Below are positions 9,435-23,669 of a stretch of 64,000 bases of DNA, one piece after another. The notes beneath the pieces are model-generated. The model did no database searches, was not told where the DNA came from, and saw nothing but the letters and a program-made list of their open reading frames with translations. The translations under genes and the position numbers were made by a program. Every line of letters starts with the position of its first letter. The stretch's first letter is position 1. The stretch comes from Agrostemma githago (Eukaryota; Streptophyta; Magnoliopsida; Caryophyllales; Caryophyllaceae): NCBI GenBank assembly GCA_958450325.1, contig OY288259.1:56260987-56324986 (forward strand), written 5' to 3'.

Positions 9435-12400
9435 TCAAATGGTTAGGTTTTCTTGTATAGCGAGGAAAGAACCACATATGCTTCCACCAAGATCGGGAAA
9501 ATTCTCACAACCCGGAAGGGGCCTTACCTTTCCCCTTCTATCCACATCAACGGGGTACTTTAGCAGGTGACCCGTCATTTCTTTTGGATCATCGGCTGCA
9601 AACTGTTTCCAGTTCATCTCCCCCATCATTCTTACTTTTCTTACACACTCCACCGTTTCTGGTTCAGTGAAGCAGTCATCAACAAGTCCAAGGTGTTCTG
9701 CCCAAAGGGACATTCTATAACCGTATATCTGCACGACAGTCGGCAGGTGTACCCAAATAAACATATCATTTGATTTCACACACACACATATATATAGGGT
9801 ACACAACACTGGTTCTCCGTCAAGGATTGATCACATTTTTCATTGCAGGGTGTCTGATAAGTGGGTCATTTAGAAATATCGTAACTTTAACAGATTCAAG
9901 GGACTATACCTGCCCATATGGATGCGCAGACTTTTTCGCCCAAGTGTGAAGTGGCTGATAGGCTCCCATTGCAATCTCAGTGTCCCTAGTTCCCTCCATC
10001 GAACGCTGGTTCACATTTGCAGAACCTATTATCACATACTCATCATCCACTATCATGCCTTTAGAGTGGACATAAATCATGAATCTTCTGCTCTTTTGAG
10101 ATAAAGCCTAAATTGCACAGAAGATAATAGAAATCAGAAGAAGAAGAAAAAGTCGAAAAAGCATCACTGTTCACTAATTGACAAAAAATCACAACCCAAA
10201 ATATCAGCACTGTGCTAATGCATTAGAAGTATACCCAACAAATTGGTCATTCGGGTCCGTCTTTTTTATTCTCTACACGGTTTGGGTTGGTAGTGTCAGT
10301 ATGGGTTCATATCTCTTTCAGGTATGCTGCTATTTCTCTACAGGTCATGTCATTTGCTGGTCGAATTAATTCATGTCTTGTCAACAAAGGTTTTCTTATT
10401 TGTAGGTAACCTAATATAATAAAACGTGATTTTTGGTAAAAATTTAATCATATCATTTCAGTTATTAAGGTCTGGGTTTCAGGTCATATTTTATTCAAGC
10501 TGCTCAGTAAGGATTATCCAGATTAAATCAATATTGAAGGTCTAACTAAAAGGTAAGCCTTAGAGCGCGCATGACAAACTTCAAAAATCAATAGCATCAA
10601 CCTGGGGGGTGTTTGGTGGGTGAGGACTTGGAGCGCCCTCAGATCCATCTGGACTTTCACGATTGCCGAGGCAAAAGAAGTTTAAGTAATCTTGTGGTGT
10701 ATATGCATCCTCAAGCCCTACCTCTATTAGTGCCTTGGAGATGGTTTCATACATCATTTGCATGGTTTTGTTCTGCAATAATTTGTCAAGACTTAAAACT
10801 CAATAACTGAATTGCAAAATAAGGACACCTGAAGGAAAATGATGCCCAAGTACATTTTGTTATTCGACATAATCATTGACCTGTGAGAATTCCCCAATAT
10901 ATTAGATAATTTTAATTTAATGCTATGATACGATTTTTCAGCCACATTTATCTTCATTTAAAAAAATGTAGTGGAAGCAAATAATAAAAATATAAATTCA
11001 AAGTTAAGTTGTTTTTGTTAGCAGATGATTGATTACAACTCAATTAATGCACCTGCCAAAAGAGAATCCTTTGAGTGGCTGCTCCAGTCGGGACACCCTC
11101 CGGCCACATTGGGATTACAATATAGGCAGCAAATCTCTGGTGAGCTCTGATCTTTTCAGCAATCTTGAGGGCGATCTCCATTGGAATCAGATTGTTAGCA
11201 CCTGCAGCCCAGACCAGTAAAAAGAGTCACTTCATTATACTTGAAATATAGATAAATTAAAGATGATTAACTTTGCTATACCATTTACCTCCAATTCTTC
11301 GACGATAAATAAAAGTTCAAACATGATAAATATATGTGTTGATGTATTATACCGAGCCAAACACGACCAAAATAATGTCCCTATTAATTCTCATTGAATC
11401 ACAAACGTAACACATAAATAAACCAAACACAGAGGCTGATACTCATGTCTCATACAGGACCCACTTTTCACAGAAAACAGACGTTCCAGAATGCTAGATA
11501 AGATTTCAGACTAGTTGCCATAACAATATAAGGTCACAAGATATTTTGTAAATTACTAACTGTTAAAGCCACCCTTTGATATCAAACACTAACACGGTAA
11601 CACGGGTTCATCATGGAGCCATTTCACAAGAATTGGAAAAGGCAGTATCCATGAGAAAGATGGTAAATAGATGAATAAATGACAACGAAATTAGTAAAGG
11701 TTGTAGCAGCATATTATGCATCTAGGTATGATAAAAAAACACTGATGAGCATCAAACATTCAAACACATTAAAAGAATGAGGATAAATGACATAATAGCA
11801 AAAAGAAAAGGTCAGACAGACGAGGGAAATAGAAAGACTTCAGAACGTGAACAACATCCAGCAGGCGGCAGTATAAGTATAATATATAAATATACTCCCC
11901 CTATCTAGACCAAAGGCAACAAAGGTAACCGTTACCTCATTTGGTCCATTCAAATCAAATTACCCATCCCTTTTTTGGCAAAACAAGTTTTTACCAAATA
12001 ATCCTTACTCAATCCCTTTATTTACAACACATGCCATTATTTACAACAAGACTTCAGAAGTTTTTACCAAATAATCCTTATTTAACCCAACCTTTGGTGT
12101 GGACTGTGGACCCACTTATAGGATATTTATACCCTTACTTTTTCTACCATTTCTTAAAACTTGTACAAACGCCCATGCCAGCTTTGGTGTGGATGGGAGA
12201 TATTCGTAGTATGTAACACTAACACACTGGACTGTTTTGTAAACTTTCTATTGCAATTGCTCACCTAAGTCTCTGTTTCCACTCCAATTATATGATGAAC
12301 CTATGAAATACTGATTCTCAATATAAATGTAGTGCTGGGCAGCTCGTATAGCCTTGACATATGCCGTATGTATGCTCATATCAATCAGCACATTTTTCCC

Positions 12401-15400
12401 ACAGACCAATTTCTGCAAATTCATAATAACCGGATCAACTTCTATGTGGCTTAAGAAGAATACGCAAGAAAATGAGAAAAAAAAGTTTTAAAAAAAAAAG
12501 AAAGAAAGAAAGAAAAAGACAATGACGTGAAAATAAAAGGACAAATGCACAGTAATTAGGAAGTTTGTGACAATTTTCACCCACCTTGCTGGTCGCTTCT
12601 TTTGGATTCTTTGGAAAGCCTTTTGCAGAACTCGAATCAATGGAACGAAAAACCTAATATAAGAATTTTAGTTCTCCTTACACACAAGTGCATTATGCAT
12701 ATAAGAAAGGAATAAATAAATTAGCAGTACCTGCACATGCCAGGATTCAGGATCATCGTCACCAGGGTAAGTAACATCACTTATTCCAACGATATCAGGC
12801 AACCGTTCAATTCTCAATAAAGCATCATCAAATGACATTTTCAACTTCTTAATTCCATGTGGCTTAGATGCCTTTAACCAACGGTCTTGAAAGTTGGTGA
12901 GAACATCATATGCTGCAGGGCCATCTATTTTGCAATGCAAATCATGCCACGGTTCCCTTGGGCAGCCTGTAGTAGCGCCCTGTTTAAGTGTATCATGATT
13001 AACAGCTAGACTAGATCAATCTGAAGTTGTCACAAAAATAGTGGAAGAGGATGGCAAAATAGATATCATGAGGTGGTATAAGGAACTCTTGACGCACTAT
13101 CTTACAGAGAACACCAAAACAAAGGATAAGCTGCTGAACACGTACATATCTACACGAATCCACCACTTTTATGGATAAACGCAAACAAAACAGTTCTAGG
13201 GTAAGGATTCCTAATCATGTATGACCACTTACTCATGCCTTATCATCATAAAAATTTCGTGCCCTTTATTTTAACTCCCTATTTTCCATATACTTCCACC
13301 ACGACTCAAGAACCAGCCTCCACACATCTCCCTCCATCATAAAAATCTCATCCATCAAGTAAGTTGTGTGGCTATGTGACCACCACAATAATGATAACCA
13401 GCACTAACTCGTATAGCCACCTTCTCAAGCCGGGGCAGAAATCCGACATCCTCAATACTTTTTTTTTTTTCTGATCTCTCTCTGCAGCTGGACTCCAAAT
13501 CTTAACGACACCCTAAGAGGGCTAGGATCAATGAATGAACTTTTATTGAGAAATAGGCCAAATTAGACAAATTGGTGAAGTAGAGTTTCGAATTTCTGAT
13601 ATCTTGTTCTAAAGAGTAATAAATAAGATAAAGGGTGATCAATATAGTAATCTCCAGCAAATCTGCCCCTAGCTACAGACCTACAATGCCAGCTGATGAA
13701 AATATCAGCCCTCGATGGTGCTGTGGTCACTGACATTGACAACTACTTAAAATGATGAAAGAAGCTTTCTTTATACTCCCTCCCATCCGATACATTCTTC
13801 CTATCCACTATTTGAAGTCAAATTCGTAAAAATTTGACCTCGACAATAAATAACCAAATAAAAATAATTTAAATATAAGACATTATAAAGTAAGGTTTCA
13901 AAGAATAATATTTTGAATAAAAAATACTGTATAAGTGGATAAAATTAAATACAGTCAAAGTGTCGTTCTGTAGACCGCAAAAAGTCAAATGGGAAGATTA
14001 GATTGGATGGGAAGGACTACATTACAATTATTGGGTTAAACGAGGTTTTAAAAAAAATGTAACTGCTTTTTTCTCACATACTACTTTCGTTTCCTATTTA
14101 TTTTCTGCATCCAAAACCCACATGCATCACAATGTCCCATACTCCCATATGGCTCTTGCTAACCACAAATACGCCGCCACCCCAAGTACCAAAAATATTG
14201 GAAGCAGTAAGTTCATGCCATTGCACCACTCATCACCTAATTGATATAATATCTACTTAGTAATCAAGGTCATCACTTTTCTTTGAAACACTTCCTATGG
14301 AGTGATGACACACCTGGTGTCTAATTGTTCAAGAACTGAGAATACCAAGCAATGTTACTCCAATACTTCACATAGTTGTCCTATCGCATATCCTATACGA
14401 CACGATATGACACGACACTTTGACACTTCATTTTAGATTTTTTTTTGATAATTTCGCACCAAAAAACCATATCTGATACTTTCACTCCGTATCACGTTCA
14501 ATACCAAGAAAATTATTGTAAAGACATGTTAGTGACTTATAGTACCTGGAAACAAGGATTATGGTAATCATCTTTGTGTGTCGTCTGTAGAGATCGGAAT
14601 AGAGGATGACCAGGGTTGTCATATCTTCCATCACACAAGTCAAGCCCGCCGACAAATGCAACAATTTTCCGCATGTTATTGCCAGCATCAGCATCTACAA
14701 TCACAGTCTTTTGGTGGTGGGTATATATCGTAGACACTTCCTAAAATAGAAATAACCAGAGAGTTTCAATCGAGGCAAAAGTTACAAAGACAACAAATTG
14801 TACGATGGCACATAGAGAAACTACAGGCAACACAGCAAACTAATAATATGGGATCGCTATTCAAATAAAAGAAATTTAAATATATATTAAACCAAACCAT
14901 GGTGTCAAACCAAAATGTGTAGCATTTACCTTTTGTTTCACCCAGCTATGTCTTTTCCCTGCAACGCGAGGGCAAAGTAGCACTTGAACAGATGAGTGTT
15001 TAAAGAATCGACGGGTCTCCTCATCATGGGTTGCCATGATCCCATCCTAGATTACAAAGCAGTGAAAAAAATTCAGATGCAAAGCACAACATATAATCAC
15101 AAAATCCACGAAATTATGTATACTAAATATACACGTGTCCATGTCTGTCTTCCTCATTTAATGAAGCAGGGCTATCTGATACATTAGCACACGACAAAAT
15201 ATGTACTCGTATAATAGATTATCGATCTAACATATAGCTCGTCTTCATCTGAATGAGACAAGACAGACATGGACATGTGAATAACTAAGTCAATGAAAAT
15301 TTTCCTATTAAACTTTAAGTCAAGCCACCTACCGTTTTATAGCCCAAAATACTTCTGGAAGTAGGATCATCCCACACAAGAAGCAAAATTCTCACTCCTT

Positions 15401-17255
15401 CAGCTGACTTTGACCTGAGCAGATCTCCTAAATTGCAATCTGATGCATGACTCCCACCTTCACGTACAAGTCTAACTTTATGCCAAACTGACCATCCAGT
15501 AATGTACACCAGTCGCCTAGCTTGACGTATAGCATCAAATATATCTTGCCAACACTTGCCGTGCACATATTTCATCCCTCTATCAAGATTAAATTCAGGA
15601 AGGCAACCATCAGGGACATGAGCATCTTGATAGAGAGTTACCCTTCCGCCCATCCTAAGAGGAAAGTACGTGCCATGGACCCCTTGATAATCAGGGCCCG
15701 AACCAACTCCATGATGATAAATACGTAGGTTATTGATGGGTGTATACTGGACTGAAATACTCAAGACAGCTCCAGGCTTACACTGCCTCCCACTACCATT
15801 CAGAATCGGGTATGTTCCCTCAACTTTTGACCCAAAGTAAATCTGTTCTACCGGAATTGTTACACTTCCTATGATTTGCGACCCCACAACATCACTATCC
15901 TTGACTATGAAGTACACTTCGGCAGCATTATGGGCCACAGGAACACTGAAGTGTTGCATCCACACCGGATTCTCCTCATTAGCAATCACAAAGGTCCTCC
16001 CAATTACAGCATTTGAAATAGCTATAGACACATATGGGTCACTTGTGATCTTACGAGCTACATGTCCCTCAATCTTGTTGGTTACAGTTCCAGGTAACTT
16101 ACCAAACATATCACCCAATGTTTTATGGAACATGTCCATGTTTGGAAGGTTCTTTGCTTCATAAACCCATATGTCCAAATTTCCATGTAAAAGCAAAACC
16201 TTCAAAGACCCTTTTTGAAATGGGACGAGCTGCATACCATTGCCATCGCATGATAAACGTGGGGAGTCGCCTCCACAAGAGAAACAATTATCCCAACTGG
16301 GGCTCCTAGCATGTGGTTCGCCATGACAGCCATTGTTACCAAACTGTCCGCCATAACCTGGGTATGCCATATGCGAGCTTTCTACCAAGGGCATGGAAGG
16401 TGCAGAAGGTGAAGCAGGGACATGGGGGGGATTGTCAGATAATCGCATATCTCCCATAAGATCATCCAGTGGAGGATATGCCATACCGTAGGAGGCTCCA
16501 ACATGGTTTGCCCTACTCAGTCGGTTAGATGACAAACTAGTGGATGAGGAATCATATCCCCCCGCCAAATTAGAGAAGCTATTACTGCGGGAAGGCTGTT
16601 GGGGAGTGGCATCTGGAGGGGGGTATACATTGGAATCGGAATACTGGTGACGAGAAGACAAGGAATCAGATAGAGCGGAACTAGATAAGCTATTACTGCG
16701 GGAAGGCGGTCTAGAAAGAGCATTAGCATTAGCATTTGCATTTGAAGGGGGGTAGAGAGGGGAATCGGGGTATTGGTAATGATATGGCAATCCACTGGAT
16801 AAGCTATTAGTGCGGGAGTGTTGGTGGGGATTTGGTGGGGGGTATACAGCAGAATCAGAACCAAACTGAAAGCTGTTACTGTGGTGCAAAGCAGGTGCCG
16901 GTGCAGACGCGGGCGGAGCCGTCTGAGGAAGAGGACCAGAATAGGAGATGGGTCTATGATGAGGTGGAGCTGAGTAGCTTGGTTGTGGTTGTGGTTGTGG
17001 TTGTGGGGGGTATGGATACGAATAAGCGTAAGCAGGGGGGCGTTGATACGGATATGGATACGGATATGGATAGGGATATGGGGCAGCATTTGCATTCGGA
17101 TTTGGATTTGGGTTTGGATTAGGGTATGGATAGGGAGAATGTGAGGGTGGGTATGCATGATCAGAATTGGGAGAGTGAGGGTGAGGGTGAGGGTGAGGAT
17201 GAGGGTATGGTTGATTTGGGGGAGGGTAACCATATGGGTATGGATCCATGATCAA
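9435..17255 (-). CDS. Phospholipase D, beta class
   Basis: Ten exons (coding order 17255-15333, 15046-14930, 14740-14546, 12979-12731, 12653-12585, 12412-12265, 11201-11053, 10772-10602, 10107-9910, 9728-9435) join in frame to 1,170 aa. The enzyme hydrolyses membrane phospholipids to phosphatidic acid. Residues 1-340 are a low-complexity Pro/Tyr/Ser region typical of PLD beta. A C2 domain follows at about 350-510 (SLKVLLLHGNLDIWVYEAKN). The two catalytic HKD motifs are HQKTVIVD (H689, K691, D696) and HSKGMIVD (H1021, K1023, D1028). The C-terminus AIQENLTI is the conserved plant end. The beta class usually needs PIP2 and micromolar calcium. ATG codons at 17255 and 17249 are both possible starts. 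All introns are GT-AG; intron 3 carries a Stowaway-like MITE. Confidence 0.95.
13776..14017. mobile_element. Stowaway-like MITE in a PLD intron
   Basis: CTCCCTCCCATCC (13776-13788) matches, inverted and with mismatches, GGATGGGAAGGAC (14005-14017). TA dinucleotides flank both ends (13774-13775 and 14018-14019). CTCCCTCC termini and a TA duplication are typical of Tc1/mariner-derived Stowaway elements. Confidence 0.7.
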
Positions 17256-19470
17256 TCAATCAATGAATGAATCAATGAAACCCCACAATTATAATCACAC
17301 TTTGTTTCTACCCAACCCACTATGCAGACTTATGAAACAAACAAACAAACAAACAAACAAAAGCAGATAGAAGATGAATAAAAGGCAGAGGTATGCAATG
17401 AAATCCCAGGAAACTAAGAAAAAGGGAAGGAAACCCAGATAAAGTATAGGAATTGAAAGTAGTAGAGAATGAAGAATGAAGAATAAATGACGAGTGATTT
17501 GGATTTACCTCAACAACAACAACAACAACAACAATTATGCATGCATGAAATGGAGAGAGGATCGGAGAAGAAGATGGTTTCAACGTATGTAGATGAGCGA
17601 GCCTTAATTAAATTAAGTCAGAGTCGGATGATCAAAGACTTTGATTTTCTGGAAGAGACAAAGGAAGGAAGGAAGGAAGGAGGATGATCATTTACGTACG
17701 ACTACTTAATTGAATTGAAGTGTTTTCAATCTGCCCGCCCTGGCCCAGGTCCCTCTGTGCCTGGCTCCTGACTCCTGAGTAGGAATGACAAAAGCTACCA
17801 TCTTATACTCGCGATCCGGTTACCTTATTGGATCAGGGTCAAGATCTATCTCGTTATTCTCGTATCCCTATTATAATAAAAAGTCGCTATGTTTAATACG
17901 CAAAGTATTAGGATTCGATTTTATTTTACTTTTTTGTTCAATAAATGACGCACTTGGTCGCATTACAATATAAATGAGGGGATTCGAATCTGAGACATAC
18001 TATCACAGAATACAAAACAAAGATCAATACGGTAATGCAATTAAATGTTATAAATGTCAACATTAAGTCTCGTAAAACTTTAATATTGAAAACAAGATAA
18101 ATTTTAAAGGGATATAATTATTGAGGAAAAAAATATATTTTAATTTATGAAAAGGTTATATATAAATTTATCATTCTTTTCAGCCAAGTTTTTATATTTT
18201 AAGGGAAAAAAAATGTGAATATAGGATCTGGATATCGACAATGAGATCCATATATATCCTAGTCTTTCACATGGATTAGATCCATATCCTTATCCCCATG
18301 ATCTAAAATATTGCGATCCATATCTGACCTTTTAGGTACTGGATCCTAGGATCTGGGTAGGATTAAGATCCATTGTAATCCCTAGTCATGACTCATGAGT
18401 AGAACTGACGAGTTTGACCCGACCTAACCCAAAAATAAGTGATAGGACTCGACCCAAGTCGATCCAATGATGTCCTGTAACTTGATACGACCCGTTTCAG
18501 GCAACTCGAACCAATCCGTCTCAAATGACCCGACCCGACCCGACCAATAAGATAAAAAATATAGAACTTGTAAATATCAATGTCTTTAGAAATACTTGAA
18601 ACCTCTGACATTATGTCGACTCACAAGTTATAACAAATTACTCGTACTTTTTTTTCCTAACAATCTCATTAATACGGAGTAATATTCTTTTTTAGGAGGT
18701 GCTAATCAATCAAATAATCCGCTTCCACCACAAGGTTTGTTATGAATCTTTGCTTGCATTCAGCGGCGTGGCGTTACGTGATTAAGTCACCAGATGCCCG
18801 GCCTGCCTAGTCTGGGAATAGGCGCAAAGACTGTTGTGCGCCCCTTGGAGACGGCCCTAACACGAGTTCAAGATCTTAACATGCAGGGGGATATCACAAA
18901 ACGTGCTCTTTTCAACATAAGCATGAGTCAAATGTCGAGAATAATCGCGCAGTATCTACAAACATGACATAAGAATGAATGTGTGACACTTGAATACAGC
19001 ACCCAATGCATTGATCAAGACATCCAGTGTCTATGTTCGTCCATAATGCGGGATTACTGTCTTACTTATTGAACCATAGATCGACCAATTCGTCGACTTT
19101 GAGTCAAAACTGGCAAAACATGATTGATTACATATGGATTTGGCTGTTATGTACTTATGTGTACTAGTATTGTAAGAAGAAAGCCACTGTAAATATACAT
19201 TGGAAATTTTATTGATTGAAATTATGGTAATTACAATGAACTGGTATATGCACAATGATGATGATGATGATGTTCTGGAACTCTTAGCATCTCCACAATA
19301 TCTTTTAATAACCTCCAAAATATCTTTAACAACCTAATAAATAACTGTAACAAACTTACTTTGATGAACCTGTAGCAAACTCCTTGCTGAATGTAAGGTG
19401 TGACGAGACTGCGAATGGGGACTCACTGTTGCTTCAGACTATATCCAGATTCCATTGAAGCAATCTTCTG
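17256..19470. other. PLD upstream region and spacer
   Basis: The PLD 5' side has (CAAA)n at 17337-17361 and (CAA)n at 17512-17535. A pair of similar 20-bp direct repeats (gactcctgagtaggaatgac near 17769 and gactcatgagtagaactgac near 18390) brackets about 620 bp whose ends look weakly inverted (TAGGAATGACAA near 17781, TTGTAATCCCTA near 18374). 18410-18550 is rich in GACCCGACC-like words. A (GAT)n tract lies at 19257-19272. No gene was recognised. Confidence 0.45.
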
Positions 19471-22048
19471 CTATACAAGGTTGTCTGTTTGTTTTAAACT
19501 GTTGAGAGGCCCTGCAAAATGAGTTATACGGAGTAAATATTTTAGTAATTATGTTAATTTAATACATAACCTGTTACGGAGTATCTAATGGTAATAATAA
19601 ATTGTTGTGCCATGAAATCGCCCCAACAACATTAAAAATCGATATAGGCATCGTCTCCCGAGGTTATACAACCCTCCAATCCAAAAGATGCCCACCAAAC
19701 AGACACTACAAAAACGATTCCAATCCATTCCAAAAGAGGACAACACTAGAAGCTTTGTTCATCGTACGAAGGCATCTGCAACATTACCGCTTGGCTTATG
19801 AGGTGACGGAGACTAAATTTAATTGGCCTCATTAAATTAGGTCAGGGTATTTCATTAAAACAAGATAAACTACAATGTTTCACAGATCTGACTAACCTCT
19901 TTCTATGTGAATTTGATATGCACTACAGATGTGAGCTAGCTTAGCTGACTTAAGTTATCGAAGAGCGTAAATCTGCATTAATCTGAAGTGGTTTCAAAAA
20001 AAAATATTGTGAGTGTAGTTTGGGTTAGCTTACCAGCTGTGGTTTTGCTCCAAAGAACCTGAGCATCAATGGTCGTAAGGTGTGAATCATCAAGCCGCTT
20101 CCATGTTTGGATAGTCTTGATGTCTCCCCATACTCCTTTACCCAACTTTTCCAACTTCACTTTTACAATCCTTGCCCTCCTTGACCAGCCAGCCTTGCCA
20201 TAGGCATGGTATCCGAAGCCACCCGCATAACAAAGATGTATATGTTTTCGTTTACCACAGAAGTCGTTTATATGATCATGGCCTACGAACACTGCCTTCA
20301 CATCCCCTGCTTCAACTAGCGTATTAAAGAAGCCTGTGTTTATACTAGGCGAAGAGATACCCTCCTGTTTGACCCCTCTTATTTCGGATTTCGAGAAATT
20401 TGCAAATTCAGGCAATGGAATGTGGAAATAGACGAGACCTGGAGCTGAAACCTGATCGCTCTGCAATAAAGATTTGTAAACTCAAATCAATTTAACAAAG
20501 CTATGTTCCTATCACGTCAATTCTCAACTTCAGCACAGTTTTCCGAATTTGCATACTGCGAAAGCCAATACAACATCATCAAAGACTTATTCCCGAATTT
20601 ATTTAGAGTCGGCTAACATGAATCCTCATTCCAGTTAAACATATTTTTATGCCTGGTCGCAAAGCAACATAAGGTCTGAAACCTGTAGACATTGTTTTGC
20701 AAAAGCATATATGAGACGTCTTGCATGTGAGAGACCTCATAAACTGCAAAATTAGTTGAGGAATGCGCCAAGATTTAGGTTAGTTTCCCATATTGCGAGT
20801 GACTCGCTTTTTTGCAGATTCACAGCAAGAAAAAAGATTATGTATTCTTGTACCTTCAAAGCCTTGGAAGTACGTGAAAACCATGATTTTTGAGAAGATT
20901 TGATCCAGTCATATCCAGGGATGAAGGGGACCTTTGAATAGTCTCCACTGTCAAGAAAATAAAGATTGAGAATTGAGGTATTCTGAAAAGGCGAACCATG
21001 AACACCAAACACCTCCAAGTTGTAGTTTCCAAATCCATCGATTTTGTGTGCTCCAGGAGGATTTAACATCGACAGGGTATTATTCATGCGGACTATATAT
21101 TTCATGACTCCTTCCCTTGAAAGTATGGACTCCTGATCATGGTTTCCAAGGACAGCAGCCCATGGGATGTTGGACTCCACTGCTGGAGCGAAAGCCGCGT
21201 CCATTGATTTTGCTGCATCAGTTGCATCAAATCCAAATATGTTGTCACCTGTTGAAGTTAATAAACACACACTGACACTGCATTAGATAATCAGGAGATA
21301 TTGCTGCTGCATCAATAATGATTGAAGGACAGCAGATGATGTCTTCAGAAGTGTTTACTGCAATAAAAGCACACTAACGCACACCAAAACATTGTGTTTT
21401 CAGAATTCATAGTAAGTTAGTCCAAGGCCTACAAGTATGTGTAGCAAATCCCACCAAGCTCATAATGAGACATACTACACTACCAAGGAAACATACACAT
21501 AGACACACAGTAGAGATTAATAGGGTGAAGTCGCATCGCGGAAGAAGTGAAAATAATAGAATATAAACGGATCTCAACCATGACATTAAGGTTTTGGTTG
21601 AATTGGTTTCGTAACATTGTATCAGAGTAAGAGGTCACGAGTTCGTAACATGGTGTGTCGGAGAATGTAGAGAGGGACACATACACAAAATGGGACAAGG
21701 ATCTTAGTGAGCCCATAATAGAAGGAGAGAGCAGGAGAGGAGAGGAGTACCGGTAAAGACAATAAGATGAGGTTTCTGGGCTTTGATGATTCGGTTGATG
21801 AAAGCAGTAGTGTTAAGATCAGAGCATCCTTTGAACTGAGTGGGGAGCACATCCTCACAAGGGGTTTGTGGGCCGTCGCCATAGTGCATATCCGCCACTT
21901 GAAGGATCTTAAACTCACCATCTTTGCTGCTGAATCTTAATGCCTCACCCTCACACTTAGTAATAATCATCGCCGCAACCGCAACCGCAACCGCAACAGC
22001 AACAACTACCTTCAACCTCATTATTGACTCAACTCTCATCACCATCAT
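19471..22048 (-). CDS. Purple acid phosphatase, PAP29-like metallophosphoesterase
   Basis: Exons 22048-21751, 21248-20854, 20460-20034 and 19511-19471 join in frame to 386 aa. An N-terminal hydrophobic run (about residues 10-30, with repeated Val-Ala from a GTTGCG-like repeat) looks like a signal peptide. The metal-binding motifs are DMH (D53, H55), GDN (100-102), GNHD (134-137), a His in YFHIP (244) and GHDH (291-294). This is the calcineurin-like fold of the short PAP28/29 group. Arabidopsis PAP29 is labelled probable inactive, so activity is uncertain here. The join between exons 2 and 3 lacks roughly a dozen residues that relatives have before APGLVYFHIP. The 41-base last exon is the least certain part; reading through its donor gives another short tail. 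Confidence 0.88.
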
Positions 22049-22377
22049 CTGAAGATCAATATATATATATATAAGCAAACAACTTAGTAACTTACTACTT
22101 AAACAATAAGTTTGAGATGATGCCAGATGACCACTGTAATACACTACTACAGACAGTGCTGTCTACCTACCTGTTTCAGCAGCCAGCAGCTACCTATATG
22201 GAGAAGTAGAATGCAGTCACAAGTTACAAGTGTAAAATGTGAGGAAAAAGCCCACAATAAAGCTGAACCCCAGGGGCTAGCTAGGGCTCAACTCTAATAC
22301 ACCTACTAGCAATGCTACAAATCAACGCCTTTCCATTTTTCTACCATTCATAAAGTCAAAGTTTTTTTATACTCTAA
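22049..22377. other. PAP upstream region
   Basis: No coding signal was seen. A short (TA)n tract lies at 22059-22072. Confidence 0.4.
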
Positions 22378-22379
22378 TA

Positions 22380-22637
22380 CTCCCTCCGTTCAAGTCCAAG
22401 CTTCCCCTTCCTTGTCTTGACACTATTTGCAATCACGGATAACTTTCAATATTCACGACAATCTATTAGAGAAAATATATGCACGTGGGATCTTGTTTGA
22501 TTCGTCTTTAAAAGTAGATTATTAATATCCAATTTCCATAAGTTTTACTAATATGTTACGAAAGATATTAACGATGCAAAATACGCGTTGACAAACGTGA
22601 AAAAGCAAAAGTGAAGCTTGGACTTGAACGGAGGGAG
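22380..22637. mobile_element. Stowaway-like MITE with perfect 25-bp inverted repeats
   Basis: The left terminus (22380-22404, starting CTCCCTCCGTTCAAGTCC) and the right terminus (22613-22637) are exact reverse complements over 25 bp. TA flanks both sides (22378-22379 and 22638-22639). The 258-bp size and lack of an ORF fit a Tc1/mariner-type MITE. The perfect ends suggest a young copy. Confidence 0.88.
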
Positions 22638-22998
22638 TACTAGATTTTTTCCCCTAATATAGATCTTAGATTTTTTTTTTTGAGGAAAAATATAGATCTT
22701 AGATTGTGTATGGATAGATGGCGTATACCTAGTAAAAATGATATGATTATCTTGTTGGTTAAGAGTAGGTATCCTAAATCATAAGTAATGTAACTAAGTA
22801 CGCATTTCGTTGAACAAAAAAAAATACGATTTGATAAGGTTGACCTAAAACCAAAGACCCAAATTGACGCGACTTGAGTACTTGCCCAACCTAGAGCGGA
22901 TCGAAAACTTGAGTCACCCGTAACCCAACCCAAAACGACATGAACCAAAATTGTGCGATTCGAGACCCCTAAAGTGACCCAATATGACCCGACATGAC

Positions 22999-23576
22999 TA
23001 GGGATGGCAACGGGTCCAGGATGGCAGGACCCTGCCCAGACCCTGCGGGTCTTACCCTAACGCGTCGGGTAGGGGTCCTAATTTTTTTGGACCCTATGGG
23101 TACGGGTCGGGTCCGGGTCCTAAGAGTCATACCCGGACCCGACCCGTGGACCCATATAAAAAATAAAAAATAAATATATATATATAAAACTACCGATAAG
23201 TGATGACTAATCCGTTAAACCCTAATACCTCCTATCAATTCTTTTCTTCATTTGCACCGCACCCCCTCCCTGCCTTCCCTACTTCCTTTTATCTTATCCA
23301 TTCTCCTGCTCCCCTTACTTCCTTACTTCCTTTAGCTTAGATTGATTTTAGGTTGCCTTTTAATTTGGCTTTTTAAATTGTCGGGTTATAAATCGTATAT
23401 ATTTTAAATTGTCGCACATTGGACCCGTGACGGACCCGGACCCTACCCGTACCCGTCGGGTCCGGGTAAGGGTCTAAAATTTTTGGACCCTTAAGGGTAC
23501 GGGTCGAGTCCGGGTCCAACTTTTAAAGTCCGGGTCCGGTCGGACCCGACCCATACCCGCCCCGTTACCATCCCTA
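22999..23576. mobile_element. hAT-like non-autonomous element, 8-bp target duplication
   Basis: The element begins TAGGGATGGCAACGGG and ends CCCCGTTACCATCCCTA, which is the inverted match with small changes. GACATGAC occurs immediately on both sides (22991-22998 and 23577-23584). An 8-bp duplication with TAGGGATGGCAA ends is the form of a common plant hAT-type family. The subterminal regions are full of GGGTCCGGGT-like words in opposite orientations. No ORF is present. Confidence 0.85.
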
Positions 23577-23669
23577 GACATGACTGGTATTAGATCATAT
23601 TTGATGAATTGTTAACAAACAACTTCGATCAATAATTTAATGTGTGTTCATTTAATTTCTTATTAATAT

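Noticed and set aside
16517..17233. 238-codon minus-strand frame rich in Ile, Leu, His
   Set aside because: Shadow of the low-complexity first exon of PLD beta in another frame.
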